A program made the position numbers and the translations under genes. DNA of 44,602 bases from a virus, in IMG/VR virus record IMGVR_UViG_3300042302_000978, positions 1 to 44,602 of that record. One strand, written 5' to 3'. Every line of letters starts with the position of its first letter. The first letter of the stretch is position 1. Shown here piece after piece: positions 26,325-33,630 of this stretch. A model generated the notes under the pieces. It saw only the letters and a program-made list of their open reading frames with translations. It was not told where the DNA came from and did not search any database.

Positions 26325-26780
26325 ATGAAAAGGAGAAAACTAGCTCTAAAATCAGTAGGCAAAAACGATGTTTATAACAACGGTATTGTGAGAGTAACAA
26401 AAGAAGAAGATTCATACTTCTTTGAAATTGGAAACGAACTAACCAGTGATATCGCCGAAGCAGTTGCCTTGTTGATGAGAAAAGTGGATTGGAATGATGG
26501 AATATGGGATATGGAATTGGAAGATATAAATATAGATAACATCACACCTGAGAAATCATTGTTTTGGTTAACTGGTGGATATACAGAATGGAGAACATTA
26601 GAAAACTATAACAAGCCTTGGTGTGACTGTTACCTTGATTTTCAAGAAGAGTTTGGAATGTTAATATTCAACATAGTAAAAAGAAACAAAAAACTAAAAG
26701 AAATAAGAAGCAACTACTATAAATACTTAAACTTACCGATACTTTATGATTTTGCGTTAAGTAAGAACATGATAAAATAA
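26325..26780 (+). CDS. Unknown protein
   Basis: 151 residues from the ATG at 26325; a GTG at 26298, directly after the previous stop, would add nine residues but I prefer the ATG, preceded by AAAATAACAACT. The protein is soluble with several Trp residues (DWNDGIWDMELED, then SLFWLTGGYTEWRTLENY, then PWCDCYLDF), suggesting a compact alpha/beta fold. No known motif. It ends the short operon before a clear terminator. Confidence 0.65.
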   Translation: MKRRKLALKSVGKNDVYNNGIVRVTKEEDSYFFEIGNELTSDIAEAVALLMRKVDWNDGIWDMELEDINIDNITPEKSLFWLTGGYTEWRTLENYNKPWCDCYLDFQEEFGMLIFNIVKRNKKLKEIRSNYYKYLNLPILYDFALSKNMIK

Positions 26781-26783
26781 AAA

Positions 26784-26817
26784 GAAAACCCATCATTTGA
26801 TGGGTTTTCTTTTTTTA
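26784..26817 (+). terminator. Intrinsic terminator
   Basis: Stem GAAAACCCATCA / TGATGGGTTTTC followed by T7. The T-run merges into the next promoter box. Confidence 0.9.
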
Positions 26818-26827
26818 TATATACTAT
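26814..26827 (+). promoter_or_regulatory. Late-promoter-like box abutting a start codon
   Basis: TTTATATATACTAT runs directly into the ATG at 26828, exactly as at 40371. If this is a -10-like element, the transcript would have almost no leader, unless the true start is the in-frame ATG of MNVCKS at 26840. Confidence 0.5.
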
Positions 26828-27067
26828 ATGGAAAAATTAATGAACGTTTGTAAGAGTCCTTGGTGTAAGGCACATTTCGAATATTTTGAAAATGAGATTA
26901 CAATTGTTGATGGTAATGGAGTAGTACCCAAAACATGTCCAAAATGTAGAAGCTTTGATACAGAGCTTAGTGGTGGTGTCACCTGGACCGACAAAGAATA
27001 TGAAGGTAGTAGATTTGACGGAAAACCACATGAGATAAAATACAAAATAACGAATTTTAAACTATGA
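26828..27067 (+). CDS. Small zinc-ribbon protein
   Basis: 79 residues. Two cysteine pairs (CKSPWC near residue 8 and CPKC near 38) make a likely zinc ribbon; the following GGVTWTDKEYEGSRFDGKPHE is a conserved-looking tail. Such mini zinc-ribbon proteins are common in large phages and may bind nucleic acid or RNA polymerase, but no role can be assigned. An internal ATG (MNVCKS, 26840) is an alternative start. Its stop overlaps the next gene's ATG by 4 bases (ATGA-type), indicating translational coupling. Confidence 0.7.
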   Translation: MEKLMNVCKSPWCKAHFEYFENEITIVDGNGVVPKTCPKCRSFDTELSGGVTWTDKEYEGSRFDGKPHEIKYKITNFKL

Positions 27068-27909
27068 GAGCACACTTCTTCGATATAGAAACCATTTTAG
27101 TCATGGATAGTAAAGTCTGGATAGTAGATAAATCAAATCCAAAAGTACCTATTATGAAAATATCTAGATCAGATTTTAATCTGATAAAGAGTGGAATATA
27201 CAAAAGTCAAAATAATTCTATTTATTTTGGTGGTGCCACCTATTGGGTTCCTGAAAAACTGATGAACACTCTAAAGATTAAATGTAAGAATCTAAAAATA
27301 GATATTACAAAACTTATATTTTCTATGCAGGAATACATGAATCCTGAGATAATAGAAACACTTGACTATGATATAAACATAGAAAACTTACAACATCTTA
27401 AAAACACGACTGATGACATATACTTTATTTGCTCAAAGAACACTAAAAACAACTATGAGAAGATAATAAAGAAAATAGAGGAAAAGCTTGAGAAGATAGG
27501 ATTGACTGTTAAAAAATACTATTTCATATCTGATACTTTTTACAATAGAGACTTAGATGAAGTTTCTCATAAAAAAGTAAGACTTCTTCTTCAACATCTT
27601 ATTGGTATGAAAACAGAAGGTGATAAGTTTATAGAAGAAGAACTTCAAAAATATGATGAGATTGAATTCTATGAAGATGATGAAAAGACTATTAGTCTTG
27701 CAATAGATTGTAATAAACTACTTCAACTTCTTATAGATAATAGTGAGTCTAGTATAAAGTCTAATCTAAAAAATCTTCTTAAATCAGAAACTCTACTTTA
27801 TGTAAACTTTGTGAGTCCTAATAAGGTTAAAAGATTTTCTAAAACAAAAGTCGTGGTTGAATATCACAATCTTATAAAGACTTTTGAAAGATTTAACTTC
27901 AAAAAGTAG
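27064..27909 (+). CDS. Unknown protein with a weak HAD-like start
   Basis: 281 residues. The N-terminus HFFDIETILVMDSKVWIVD recalls the first motif of HAD-type hydrolases, but the expected DxDxT is only D-x-E-T, and a later YYFISDTFYNRDLDE is a poor fit to the acidic motif, so the call is weak. The middle is highly charged and helical. It overlaps the zinc-ribbon gene by 4 bases and converges, with a 1-base gap, on the likely small terminase gene. It may be an inactive HAD-like protein or an unrelated fold. Confidence 0.65.
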   Translation: MRAHFFDIETILVMDSKVWIVDKSNPKVPIMKISRSDFNLIKSGIYKSQNNSIYFGGATYWVPEKLMNTLKIKCKNLKIDITKLIFSMQEYMNPEIIETLDYDINIENLQHLKNTTDDIYFICSKNTKNNYEKIIKKIEEKLEKIGLTVKKYYFISDTFYNRDLDEVSHKKVRLLLQHLIGMKTEGDKFIEEELQKYDEIEFYEDDEKTISLAIDCNKLLQLLIDNSESSIKSNLKNLLKSETLLYVNFVSPNKVKRFSKTKVVVEYHNLIKTFERFNFKK

Positions 27910-27910
27910 T

Positions 27911-28531
27911 TTATTTAATCTTATCCTGAGCTTTGTTCAACATTGCCTGCTTTATCATCTCGTTCAATTCTCGATTTGTTGTAACTTCACCTTCTGGACT
28001 TTTATTTTCCGATTCAATAGGTAGTGCTTCCTGTTCTATTTCGTTGTATCCTAAGTCTTTTCTGAGTGTCTTATAGAACTTTTCAAGTTCCGTCTTTTGG
28101 CCTGATAAAAATTTAGCATTTTCTCTAATTTGACCGACTGTCTGATTAACTACTTCATGCATTCTTGCAGAGTTATCACCATTATCTACCTGTCTCATCT
28201 GTGTAAGAAGGTTCTTTCTTGTCATCTTAGTCAGAAATATAGCTTCGGCGTAAACCATAGCATCTTCTTTCATCTTGCTTTTTATATAAGGGTGTTCTTT
28301 TAACTTAGGTACGTCACCTAGGTATAGATCCACAAGTGGTTCTAATACGTCCATTGCTTGTTGACTGGCTACAGTTAGATCTGAGTCATAGTCATATATT
28401 TCAATCTCACCTAAATCCGGTAAGTCTTCTGGTCTGGCTAGATGTTTAGAAAAATCAAAGTCTCCGTTTTCCGATTGTATTTCATCGAACTCGTATTTTA
28501 TTCTGTTTTTTTCGTTTTCTTCTTTAGACAT
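27911..28531 (-). CDS. gp16: Likely terminase small subunit, gp16-like
   Basis: 206 residues (T4 gp16 is 164). A disordered acidic N-terminus (DLPDLGEIEIYDYD) is followed by a helical core: MKEDAMVYAEAIFLTKMT, then NGDNSARMHEVVNQTVGQIR, then a long helix to residue 160 and a disordered tail. T4 gp16 has the same plan (acidic start, DAAKIFL, R-H-M-E-V-F helices) and forms rings that load the large terminase on DNA. Position next to the large terminase, though divergent, supports it. The similarity is by eye and modest. Confidence 0.55.
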   Translation of the reverse strand: MSKEENEKNRIKYEFDEIQSENGDFDFSKHLARPEDLPDLGEIEIYDYDSDLTVASQQAMDVLEPLVDLYLGDVPKLKEHPYIKSKMKEDAMVYAEAIFLTKMTRKNLLTQMRQVDNGDNSARMHEVVNQTVGQIRENAKFLSGQKTELEKFYKTLRKDLGYNEIEQEALPIESENKSPEGEVTTNRELNEMIKQAMLNKAQDKIK

Positions 28532-28533
28532 GT

Positions 28534-28716
28534 TTAAACATAATTATTTTTGGTAAGTTTGGCGTCTTCTCTTTCCAAGAAGCCTTTTAATATCTTGTCT
28601 ATTAGTTTAGACTTGTTTATAGAGTTCTCTTCGCAATACTGCTCGAACTCTTTATAGGTCTCTATATCAATAGAGAAACCTACTTTTAGCTTGTTGACAC
28701 CTGATTTCCTTCCCAT
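28534..28716 (-). CDS. Ribbon-helix-helix DNA-binding protein
   Basis: 60 residues: a basic N-terminus, a short beta strand (KLKVGFSID) and two helices (ETYKEFEQYCEEN, KSKLIDKILKGFLERE), the layout of CopG/Arc-type ribbon-helix-helix repressors, which bind operators as dimers. It starts at a TATATACTATATG sequence and is followed after 2 bases by the likely small terminase gene. It may regulate the divergent terminase promoters or bind DNA in packaging; both are inference. Confidence 0.65.
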   Translation of the reverse strand: MGRKSGVNKLKVGFSIDIETYKEFEQYCEENSINKSKLIDKILKGFLEREDAKLTKNNYV

Positions 28717-28733
28717 ATAGTATATATAAATAG
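28717..28733 (-). promoter_or_regulatory. Late-promoter-like box for the RHH gene
   Basis: On the minus strand CTATTTATATATACTAT, directly abutting the ATG at 28716, the same arrangement as at 26828 and 40371. Confidence 0.5.
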
Positions 28734-28761
28734 AAAAAAATGTATTTTTTCCACTTTTACC

Positions 28762-28774
28762 CTTTTATATATAC
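28762..28774 (+). promoter_or_regulatory. Late-promoter-like box for the large terminase
   Basis: CTTTTATATATAC 21 bases upstream of the terminase ATG; a second TACTATAT element abuts the ATG itself. The region 28717-28795 is a divergent promoter. Confidence 0.45.
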
Positions 28775-28795
28775 AAAAAACAAAAAATACTATAT

Positions 28796-30949
28796 ATGGC
28801 TGTAAAAGCAAACGAAACCGAAAGGCAGATGATTTTTACCACCAAATTTGTCGATGAGGCAACTGATAAGATAAACGACGGTATAGTCGTCAAAAGATAT
28901 CAGAATCCTTGGATGAAGAGCGAAGTCGGTATCAGAAGAGCAGGCGTCTCTTTTAGAATGACTCCCGAAGAACAACAAGAATACGTAAGATGTGCATTAG
29001 ATATACATTACTTTACTGAGAAGTATTGTAAGACAAAAAGAGAAGATGGTTCTGTTGGTTCGATAACTCTTAGAGATTACCAAAAAGAAATCTTAGACAA
29101 CTTTGTCAACAACAGATTCAATATACTTATGGCATCGAGACAGGTTGGTAAAACCGTGTCTTCTGCTATTTTCATACTACATACGATATTATTCAGTAAT
29201 GATAAGAACTGTATGATTGTTGCCAACAAAGGTGATACTGCAATTGAGATTGTGGATAAAGTAAAATCGATATACACACTTCTTCCATTCTTCTTAAAAC
29301 CAGGTGTAAAGACTTGGAATCAAAAATCTCTTACATTTGAGAATGGTTGTAGAATAAAAACATCTGCAAGATCTAAGACTCCTGCGATTGGTTTTACCAT
29401 TGACGTTCTTTACTTAGATGAGTTTGCACATATTCCATCGAATATCATCGAACCATACTATACCGCTGCGTTTCCGACCGTTTCTGCGGTACAAAACTCA
29501 AAGATTATCATTACATCAACACCAAATGGTATGAACTTATTTCATAGGTTATTAACAGATGCTGAAAGACCTGATGGTGATCCAATGAAGAATAACTACA
29601 AACCTATGAGGGTTTACTGGTATCAGGTTCCTGGTAGGTTTGTGACTTATATAAGATTGAATCCACACAAACTTTATGAATATGGTGTTACAAAAGACGA
29701 CATATTTAAATTAGTACAAGATACGTTTGGTGAAGTCACAAAGACAAAGATTGAGTTTAACTTAGACCAGCAGAAAGATGTTATTCATGTATTTAACAAT
29801 GAAAAGTGTACAGATGAAGAAGTTAAATCACTTCATTTTATAGACAAAAATGGATTTGAGACTTCTATATTAGCCATTGCAGAGATGACAACGTGGAAAG
29901 ACGAAGCTGTGAAGGATATTGGTGGAGAAGATGCGTTCAATCAAGAGTATGGACTTAGATTTATTAACTCAAGTAAGTCTCTTTTGAATGAGGCCATAAT
30001 AGATGAACTTTTAAAATCTAAAAAGAACTATATCTATGAAGAAATATTTGAGTTTAAGAACAAACTGAGGTTTATGTATGAAGACTTAAAATGGATTGAT
30101 GATGATGAAGTACATATGCCATTAAAAAGAAAAGAATATAAATATGTTCTTTCTGTCGATATATCCGAAGGTTTAGGACAAGATTACTCTATCATAAACA
30201 TATTTAAAGTTTCTGAAAAACCTGTAGATTTAATAGAAACACAAAAACACAAATACAAGGCCATTACTGATTTCTTCAGACTTGAACAGGTTGGATTATA
30301 CAGAAACAACTTTGTTTCTGTCAAACAATTAGCAGAACTTCTTTATCTTCTTGTTTTTGAATATTTGAATCCTGATAATGTAAGAGTAGTTCTTGAGTTA
30401 AACAACTATGGAAACACACTATTGGCGGAGATGCCGCACGTTTTTGATGGTAACAACAACTATGGTTCATCGGTGTTTGTTAGGTATAAACATAGAATAG
30501 ATTCGACTGAAGAAAAACTTGGACTAAAAGTTGGTGAGAATAAAAACATGATGGTTAAAGACTATCAAGAACTTATGTATAGTAGAGGATTTCATATTAC
30601 AAATGAGGATAATATTAGAGAAATAACAACTTTTGTTAAGCATGTCACTACCGCAGGTAACGTAAGATATGCAGCAGACGTAGGACATGATGATACGGTT
30701 ATGACCGTGGTCAATGCCACTTCTATTTTTGCCAAATCAGAATTCAAAGAGATGGTCGAAGAGTGGGGTAATAAATATAGTCCTAAAGAGTTTATGGCTT
30801 ATGTCAACGACTGTATGAAAAACATGGATTATGTACAAGGAATTGACTATAGTCAGGTTCTTAGTGTTAGAAGACAGGTTATGTCACGAAATAAAGTGTC
30901 TAATGTAGGATCTAATCCGAATGGAATAAACTGGTTCAATAGACCTTAA
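28796..30949 (+). CDS. terL: Terminase large subunit, gp17-like packaging ATPase/nuclease
   Basis: 717 residues (T4 gp17 is 610). The ATPase domain shows TLRDYQKEIL (Q motif-like), Walker A SRQVGKT (114-120) and Walker B VLYLDEF (204-210) with the catalytic Glu; TSTPNG is the coupling motif. The nuclease domain shows the three acidic clusters of an RNase H fold: SVDISEGLGQDYS, VVLELNNYG, and GHDDTVM. It pumps DNA into proheads and cuts concatemers. A divergent promoter separates it from the likely small terminase; a terminator shared with clpS follows. Confidence 0.97.
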   Translation: MAVKANETERQMIFTTKFVDEATDKINDGIVVKRYQNPWMKSEVGIRRAGVSFRMTPEEQQEYVRCALDIHYFTEKYCKTKREDGSVGSITLRDYQKEILDNFVNNRFNILMASRQVGKTVSSAIFILHTILFSNDKNCMIVANKGDTAIEIVDKVKSIYTLLPFFLKPGVKTWNQKSLTFENGCRIKTSARSKTPAIGFTIDVLYLDEFAHIPSNIIEPYYTAAFPTVSAVQNSKIIITSTPNGMNLFHRLLTDAERPDGDPMKNNYKPMRVYWYQVPGRFVTYIRLNPHKLYEYGVTKDDIFKLVQDTFGEVTKTKIEFNLDQQKDVIHVFNNEKCTDEEVKSLHFIDKNGFETSILAIAEMTTWKDEAVKDIGGEDAFNQEYGLRFINSSKSLLNEAIIDELLKSKKNYIYEEIFEFKNKLRFMYEDLKWIDDDEVHMPLKRKEYKYVLSVDISEGLGQDYSIINIFKVSEKPVDLIETQKHKYKAITDFFRLEQVGLYRNNFVSVKQLAELLYLLVFEYLNPDNVRVVLELNNYGNTLLAEMPHVFDGNNNYGSSVFVRYKHRIDSTEEKLGLKVGENKNMMVKDYQELMYSRGFHITNEDNIREITTFVKHVTTAGNVRYAADVGHDDTVMTVVNATSIFAKSEFKEMVEEWGNKYSPKEFMAYVNDCMKNMDYVQGIDYSQVLSVRRQVMSRNKVSNVGSNPNGINWFNRP

Positions 30950-30960
30950 TGATTGAAAAT

Positions 30961-30990
30961 AAAAAATCCACTCATTGAGTGGATTTTTTT
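30961..30990. terminator. Bidirectional intrinsic terminator
   Basis: AAAAAATCCACTCA / TTGAGTGGATTTTTTT between convergent terminase (+) and clpS (-). Confidence 0.85.
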
Positions 30991-30992
30991 TA

Positions 30993-31271
30993 TTAGTTAG
31001 CTTCCATTGTTACTGAAAGTCCTGCAGTTTTTAGTTTTTCTTTCATTGTAGAGATTGTATCGTAGTCTCCATATTTCACATCACATTTACCTCTAAAGTG
31101 AACTATATGTGCACACTGATTTGCTTGTTCCTGCTCATGTTTACATATTTTCATAAGACACGTTATTACCCAATCAAACGAGTTGTAGTCATCATTGTGA
31201 AGGTCTAATCGATAAGGCTTTGACAGAATTTCTTCAACTTTCGATTCTACTTGTTCTTTAATTTTACCCAT
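30993..31271 (-). CDS. clpS: ClpS-like adaptor of the Clp protease
   Basis: 92 residues. From residue 20 on it is a full ClpS core: YRLDLHNDDYNSFDWVI, with N26-D27-D28 corresponding to the N-end-binding Asn-Asp pair of E. coli ClpS (N34, D35), and CAHIVHFRGK with H58 matching the third ligand-binding His. In bacteria ClpS brings substrates with destabilising N-terminal residues to ClpA or ClpC unfoldases. Wording of the core resembles Bacteroidota ClpS, so acquisition from a host is likely. It lies 29 bases after the HAD gene with its own AT box. Likely role: steer host Clp proteolysis during infection. Confidence 0.9.
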   Translation of the reverse strand: MGKIKEQVESKVEEILSKPYRLDLHNDDYNSFDWVITCLMKICKHEQEQANQCAHIVHFRGKCDVKYGDYDTISTMKEKLKTAGLSVTMEAN

Positions 31272-31300
31272 AGTGTATTATCTTATTTTTTGATTATATA

Positions 31301-31834
31301 TTATATACTAGATCCTTGAATAGTTGTTTCTGTTTTGTTAACAACGTCTACTATTGTACTTTTGATATCTTGCTCTTTTGCCCATTCTACGAATTTAGGC
31401 AAGTGTGCTTCTCTATCGTCGTAGAACTTCAATTCTTTCACTCCTAATTTTTTGATTGTTCTTTCTAATAAGTTGCATTTGAAAATAAATGTGTCACTTC
31501 CCCAGTTTAAGTGAACTTCATCAAATTCTATGTTGTTGTCTCTTAGAATCTTTTCAACGCCTTCTCTCATACCGGGAACTTTGTCTAATCTACCAGTTGC
31601 TAAAATTACATAAGCGTCTGGGTCAGCTATTGCTTCCAGATATTTTTGGTAAGTCCATTCGTTTCTTGGAATGTTGAATATCTCATCATCGATAGATTCT
31701 GGTTTACCCCACCAACCTCTATGTGGCCAATCTGTTCCTGTTTTTTCTTTCCAAACTACTTTTCCATCTTCTGGAAGTGGAGTGTGAAATAATGTGTCGT
31801 CAAAATCAAAACAGATAAGTCTTTTATACTGCAT
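31301..31834 (-). CDS. HAD-superfamily phosphatase
   Basis: 177 residues with the HAD motifs: D10-F-D12-D-T (nucleophile and acid), ILATGR (motif II), a Lys near 144-150 and FYDDREAHL (acidic motif IV). The insert HRGWWGKPESIDDEIFNIP is typical of a group of phage and bacterial HAD proteins related to RNA-repair HAD domains, but polynucleotide end repair is only one option; 5'-nucleotidase or 3'-phosphatase activity is possible. It precedes clpS in the same orientation and is divergent from the spanin-like pair. Confidence 0.85.
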   Translation of the reverse strand: MQYKRLICFDFDDTLFHTPLPEDGKVVWKEKTGTDWPHRGWWGKPESIDDEIFNIPRNEWTYQKYLEAIADPDAYVILATGRLDKVPGMREGVEKILRDNNIEFDEVHLNWGSDTFIFKCNLLERTIKKLGVKELKFYDDREAHLPKFVEWAKEQDIKSTIVDVVNKTETTIQGSSI

Positions 31835-31907
31835 AATGGTTCGTTTTATTTTATGTACAAATATATATATAATATTTTGATATATAAATTAAAATAGAAG
31901 AAAAATT

Positions 31908-32318
31908 ATGAAAATAGATTTAAAAAAGACACTTTTGTATTTTATCGGTGCTTGTTTATTAGTTTCTGTGTTTCTAAACTTCAAAGGTTGTAACAGAGAA
32001 TCTTTTGATAAATTGGAGGAAAAAAACAGATTGTTAGAGAAGACAAGAGATTCTCTTAAATATACAAACCAAAATCTTAAAAAAGAATTTGATAATATTC
32101 AAGTGATTATTGATAAAAGAGATGCACGTATAGCAGATCTACAGATACAGATAGAAGTATCTAAGCAAAATGTTATGGATTATAAGAATCGCGCGGATAA
32201 AGCAAACAAAGATTTGATAGAAACGAATAAAAAACTTGAAAATCTTAGAAAGAACCCAATCAAAAGAGACGATGATGACCTTATCAACTCTTTCAAAAAC
32301 AAACTTAAAACCCCATGA
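31908..32318 (+). CDS. Membrane-anchored coiled-coil protein, possible i-spanin
   Basis: 136 residues. One N-terminal transmembrane segment (TLLYFIGACLLVSVFLNF) after a short basic start, then a long charged coiled coil to the end (LEEKNRLLEKTRDSLKYTNQ). This topology, small size, and 4-base overlap with a second coiled-coil exported protein match two-gene spanin systems that fuse inner and outer membranes at lysis. No holin or endolysin lies next to it, so the call stays tentative. Confidence 0.6.
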   Translation: MKIDLKKTLLYFIGACLLVSVFLNFKGCNRESFDKLEEKNRLLEKTRDSLKYTNQNLKKEFDNIQVIIDKRDARIADLQIQIEVSKQNVMDYKNRADKANKDLIETNKKLENLRKNPIKRDDDDLINSFKNKLKTP

Positions 32319-32800
32319 AAATAATATTGAGTATAATGCTTGTTCTTATTTCTTTCCTATCGTATTCTCAGGAATATCCTAAGATTGAACTAAATCAAAA
32401 AGGTGAGAAAGTTGTCATCTTCACTTTAAGTCAGGCACAAAAAATAGACAACGATTTAGAAATACTAAATATTTTAGAAAAGTCTAAAATACAATGTGAT
32501 AGTTTAAATGTTTCCTATATTAAGATAGTTGATGCACAGAACCATCAGATAGTATTACTTGAAAAAAACGTTTCTGAACTAAATTTACAAGTAAATGATA
32601 AAGACTCTCAAATAAACAACCTATCTACTCAGGTAAAAAATCTTGAAGAAAGTAATAAGATATGTGATGAGCAGAAATGTATAAAAGATAAGCAGATGGA
32701 TGGTCTCAAAGATGATTTGAAAAAAGAGAAGATTAAAAAGTGGTTATTTGGAGGTGTAGGTCTCGCGGTCGGAATATTGGCAATCTTAATAGCACATTAA
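32315..32800 (+). CDS. Exported coiled-coil protein with C-terminal membrane segment, possible spanin partner
   Basis: 161 residues. A clear signal peptide (MKIILSIMLVLISFLSYSQ; cleavage probably after YSQ or SYS) precedes a coiled coil (NLQVNDKDSQINNLSTQVKN) and a C-terminal transmembrane helix (WLFGGVGLAVGILAILIA). No lipobox Cys follows the signal peptide, so it is not a standard Rz1-type o-spanin; a unimolecular or Bacteroidota-specific spanin variant is possible. Its ATG overlaps the previous stop by 4 bases (ATGA), so both are translated together. Confidence 0.6.
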   Translation: MKIILSIMLVLISFLSYSQEYPKIELNQKGEKVVIFTLSQAQKIDNDLEILNILEKSKIQCDSLNVSYIKIVDAQNHQIVLLEKNVSELNLQVNDKDSQINNLSTQVKNLEESNKICDEQKCIKDKQMDGLKDDLKKEKIKKWLFGGVGLAVGILAILIAH

Positions 32801-32825
32801 AAGTGTAAAAAATGATATTTTTTAC

Positions 32826-32840
32826 TTAATATATAACTAT
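32826..32840 (+). promoter_or_regulatory. Late-promoter-like box
   Basis: TTAATATATAACTAT, preceded by AAAAATGATATTTTTTAC, 20 bases upstream of the ATG at 32861. Confidence 0.55.
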
Positions 32841-32860
32841 ATAAAAAATTAAACCAAAAC

Positions 32861-33559
32861 ATGAAACATATCAGACAATTTGAAAGTTTTAGAGTTCAGA
32901 AAAACAGACAAGAAATAATCAGCGAAGCTGTTCTTCAAGTGAACGATATCTATAAGGTTAAAACTATGATCGATATTCCACAATCTTTAATCAATTCTTA
33001 TGTTAAGAAAGTTAAAGATACTACAGGAAAAAATCTTCGTCAGTTTTTCGGTGATGTTGACATCGCGGAAGAGATTGTAAAATACATAACTCTTAACAAT
33101 ACAGACGTTGAGAAGATTCCTGGAAACGCTTTAATGGGCGGTGCACAAGGACAAGTTCAAGGACAGGGTCAAGGACAGGTTCAAGTTCAAACTGAAGGTG
33201 AGGCACAAACTCAAGGACAGGAACAAGCTCAACCACAAGCTCAACCACAGGGTCAAGGTCAAGAACAAGCTCAACCACAAGGACAGGGTCAAGAACAAGC
33301 TCAACCACAAGCACAATCACAAGAAGGTGATTTTGAAGAGCCACAAGCTCAACCACAAGGACAAGGACAGGAACAAGCTCAACCACAGGCACAAGGACAA
33401 GCTCAAACTGGTCAAGGACAAGCTCAAGGACAGGGTCAAGGACAAGCTCAAGGACAGGGTCAAGGACAAGGACAGGGACAACCACAAGGACAGGGTCAAG
33501 CTCAAGGACAAGGACAGGGTCAAGAAGAAGATGAAGATGAAGAAGAACTTCCAGCTTAA
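32861..33559 (+). CDS. Leader-bearing protein with long GQ/AQ/PQ repeat tail
   Basis: 232 residues. The N-terminus MKHIRQFESFRVQKN is a good leader-family member and is followed by EIISEAV, with I-S-E before A23, a prohead-protease-like site. Residues 23-92 form a small helical domain (KVKTMIDIPQSLINSYVKKV). From about residue 95 to 222 the sequence is only Gln with Gly, Ala, Pro and a few Glu, ending in an acidic tail (EEDEDEEELPA). The tail is certainly disordered and might condense or fill space. It shares its repeat units with the 1141-residue protein at 21689. Confidence 0.7.
   Translation: MKHIRQFESFRVQKNRQEIISEAVLQVNDIYKVKTMIDIPQSLINSYVKKVKDTTGKNLRQFFGDVDIAEEIVKYITLNNTDVEKIPGNALMGGAQGQVQGQGQGQVQVQTEGEAQTQGQEQAQPQAQPQGQGQEQAQPQGQGQEQAQPQAQSQEGDFEEPQAQPQGQGQEQAQPQAQGQAQTGQGQAQGQGQGQAQGQGQGQGQGQPQGQGQAQGQGQGQEEDEDEEELPA
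33144..33528 (+). repeat. Low-complexity CAAGGACAGGGT-type repeat
   Basis: About 385 bases made of six-base units CAAGGA, CAGGGT, CAAGCT, CAACCA encoding Q-G, Q-A and Q-P. It keeps all frames open, which produces spurious overlapping ORFs. Length is likely variable between isolates. Confidence 0.9.
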
Positions 33560-33584
33560 TCAAAAATACTAGTATCTAGAAATT

Positions 33585-33614
33585 AAAAACCTATCAGAAA
33601 TGATGGGTTTTTTT
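33585..33614 (+). terminator. Intrinsic terminator
   Basis: Stem AAAAACCTATCA / TGATGGGTTTTT with one wobble pair and a GAAA tetraloop, followed by T-run. Confidence 0.8.
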
Positions 33615-33616
33615 AT

Positions 33617-33628
33617 TTAATATATAAA
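33617..33628 (+). promoter_or_regulatory. Late-promoter-like box
   Basis: TTAATATATAAA, 2 bases upstream of the ATG at 33631, directly after the previous terminator. Confidence 0.5.
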
Positions 33629-33630
33629 AT

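Noticed and set aside
33093-33572. Several long ORFs on both strands over the 33.1-33.5 kb repeat (for example Leu/Val-rich minus-strand frames, Lys-rich plus frame)
   Set aside because: The six-base repeat keeps all frames free of stops; these are artefacts of low complexity, whereas the Gln-rich frame continues a normal leader-bearing N-terminus with its own promoter box.
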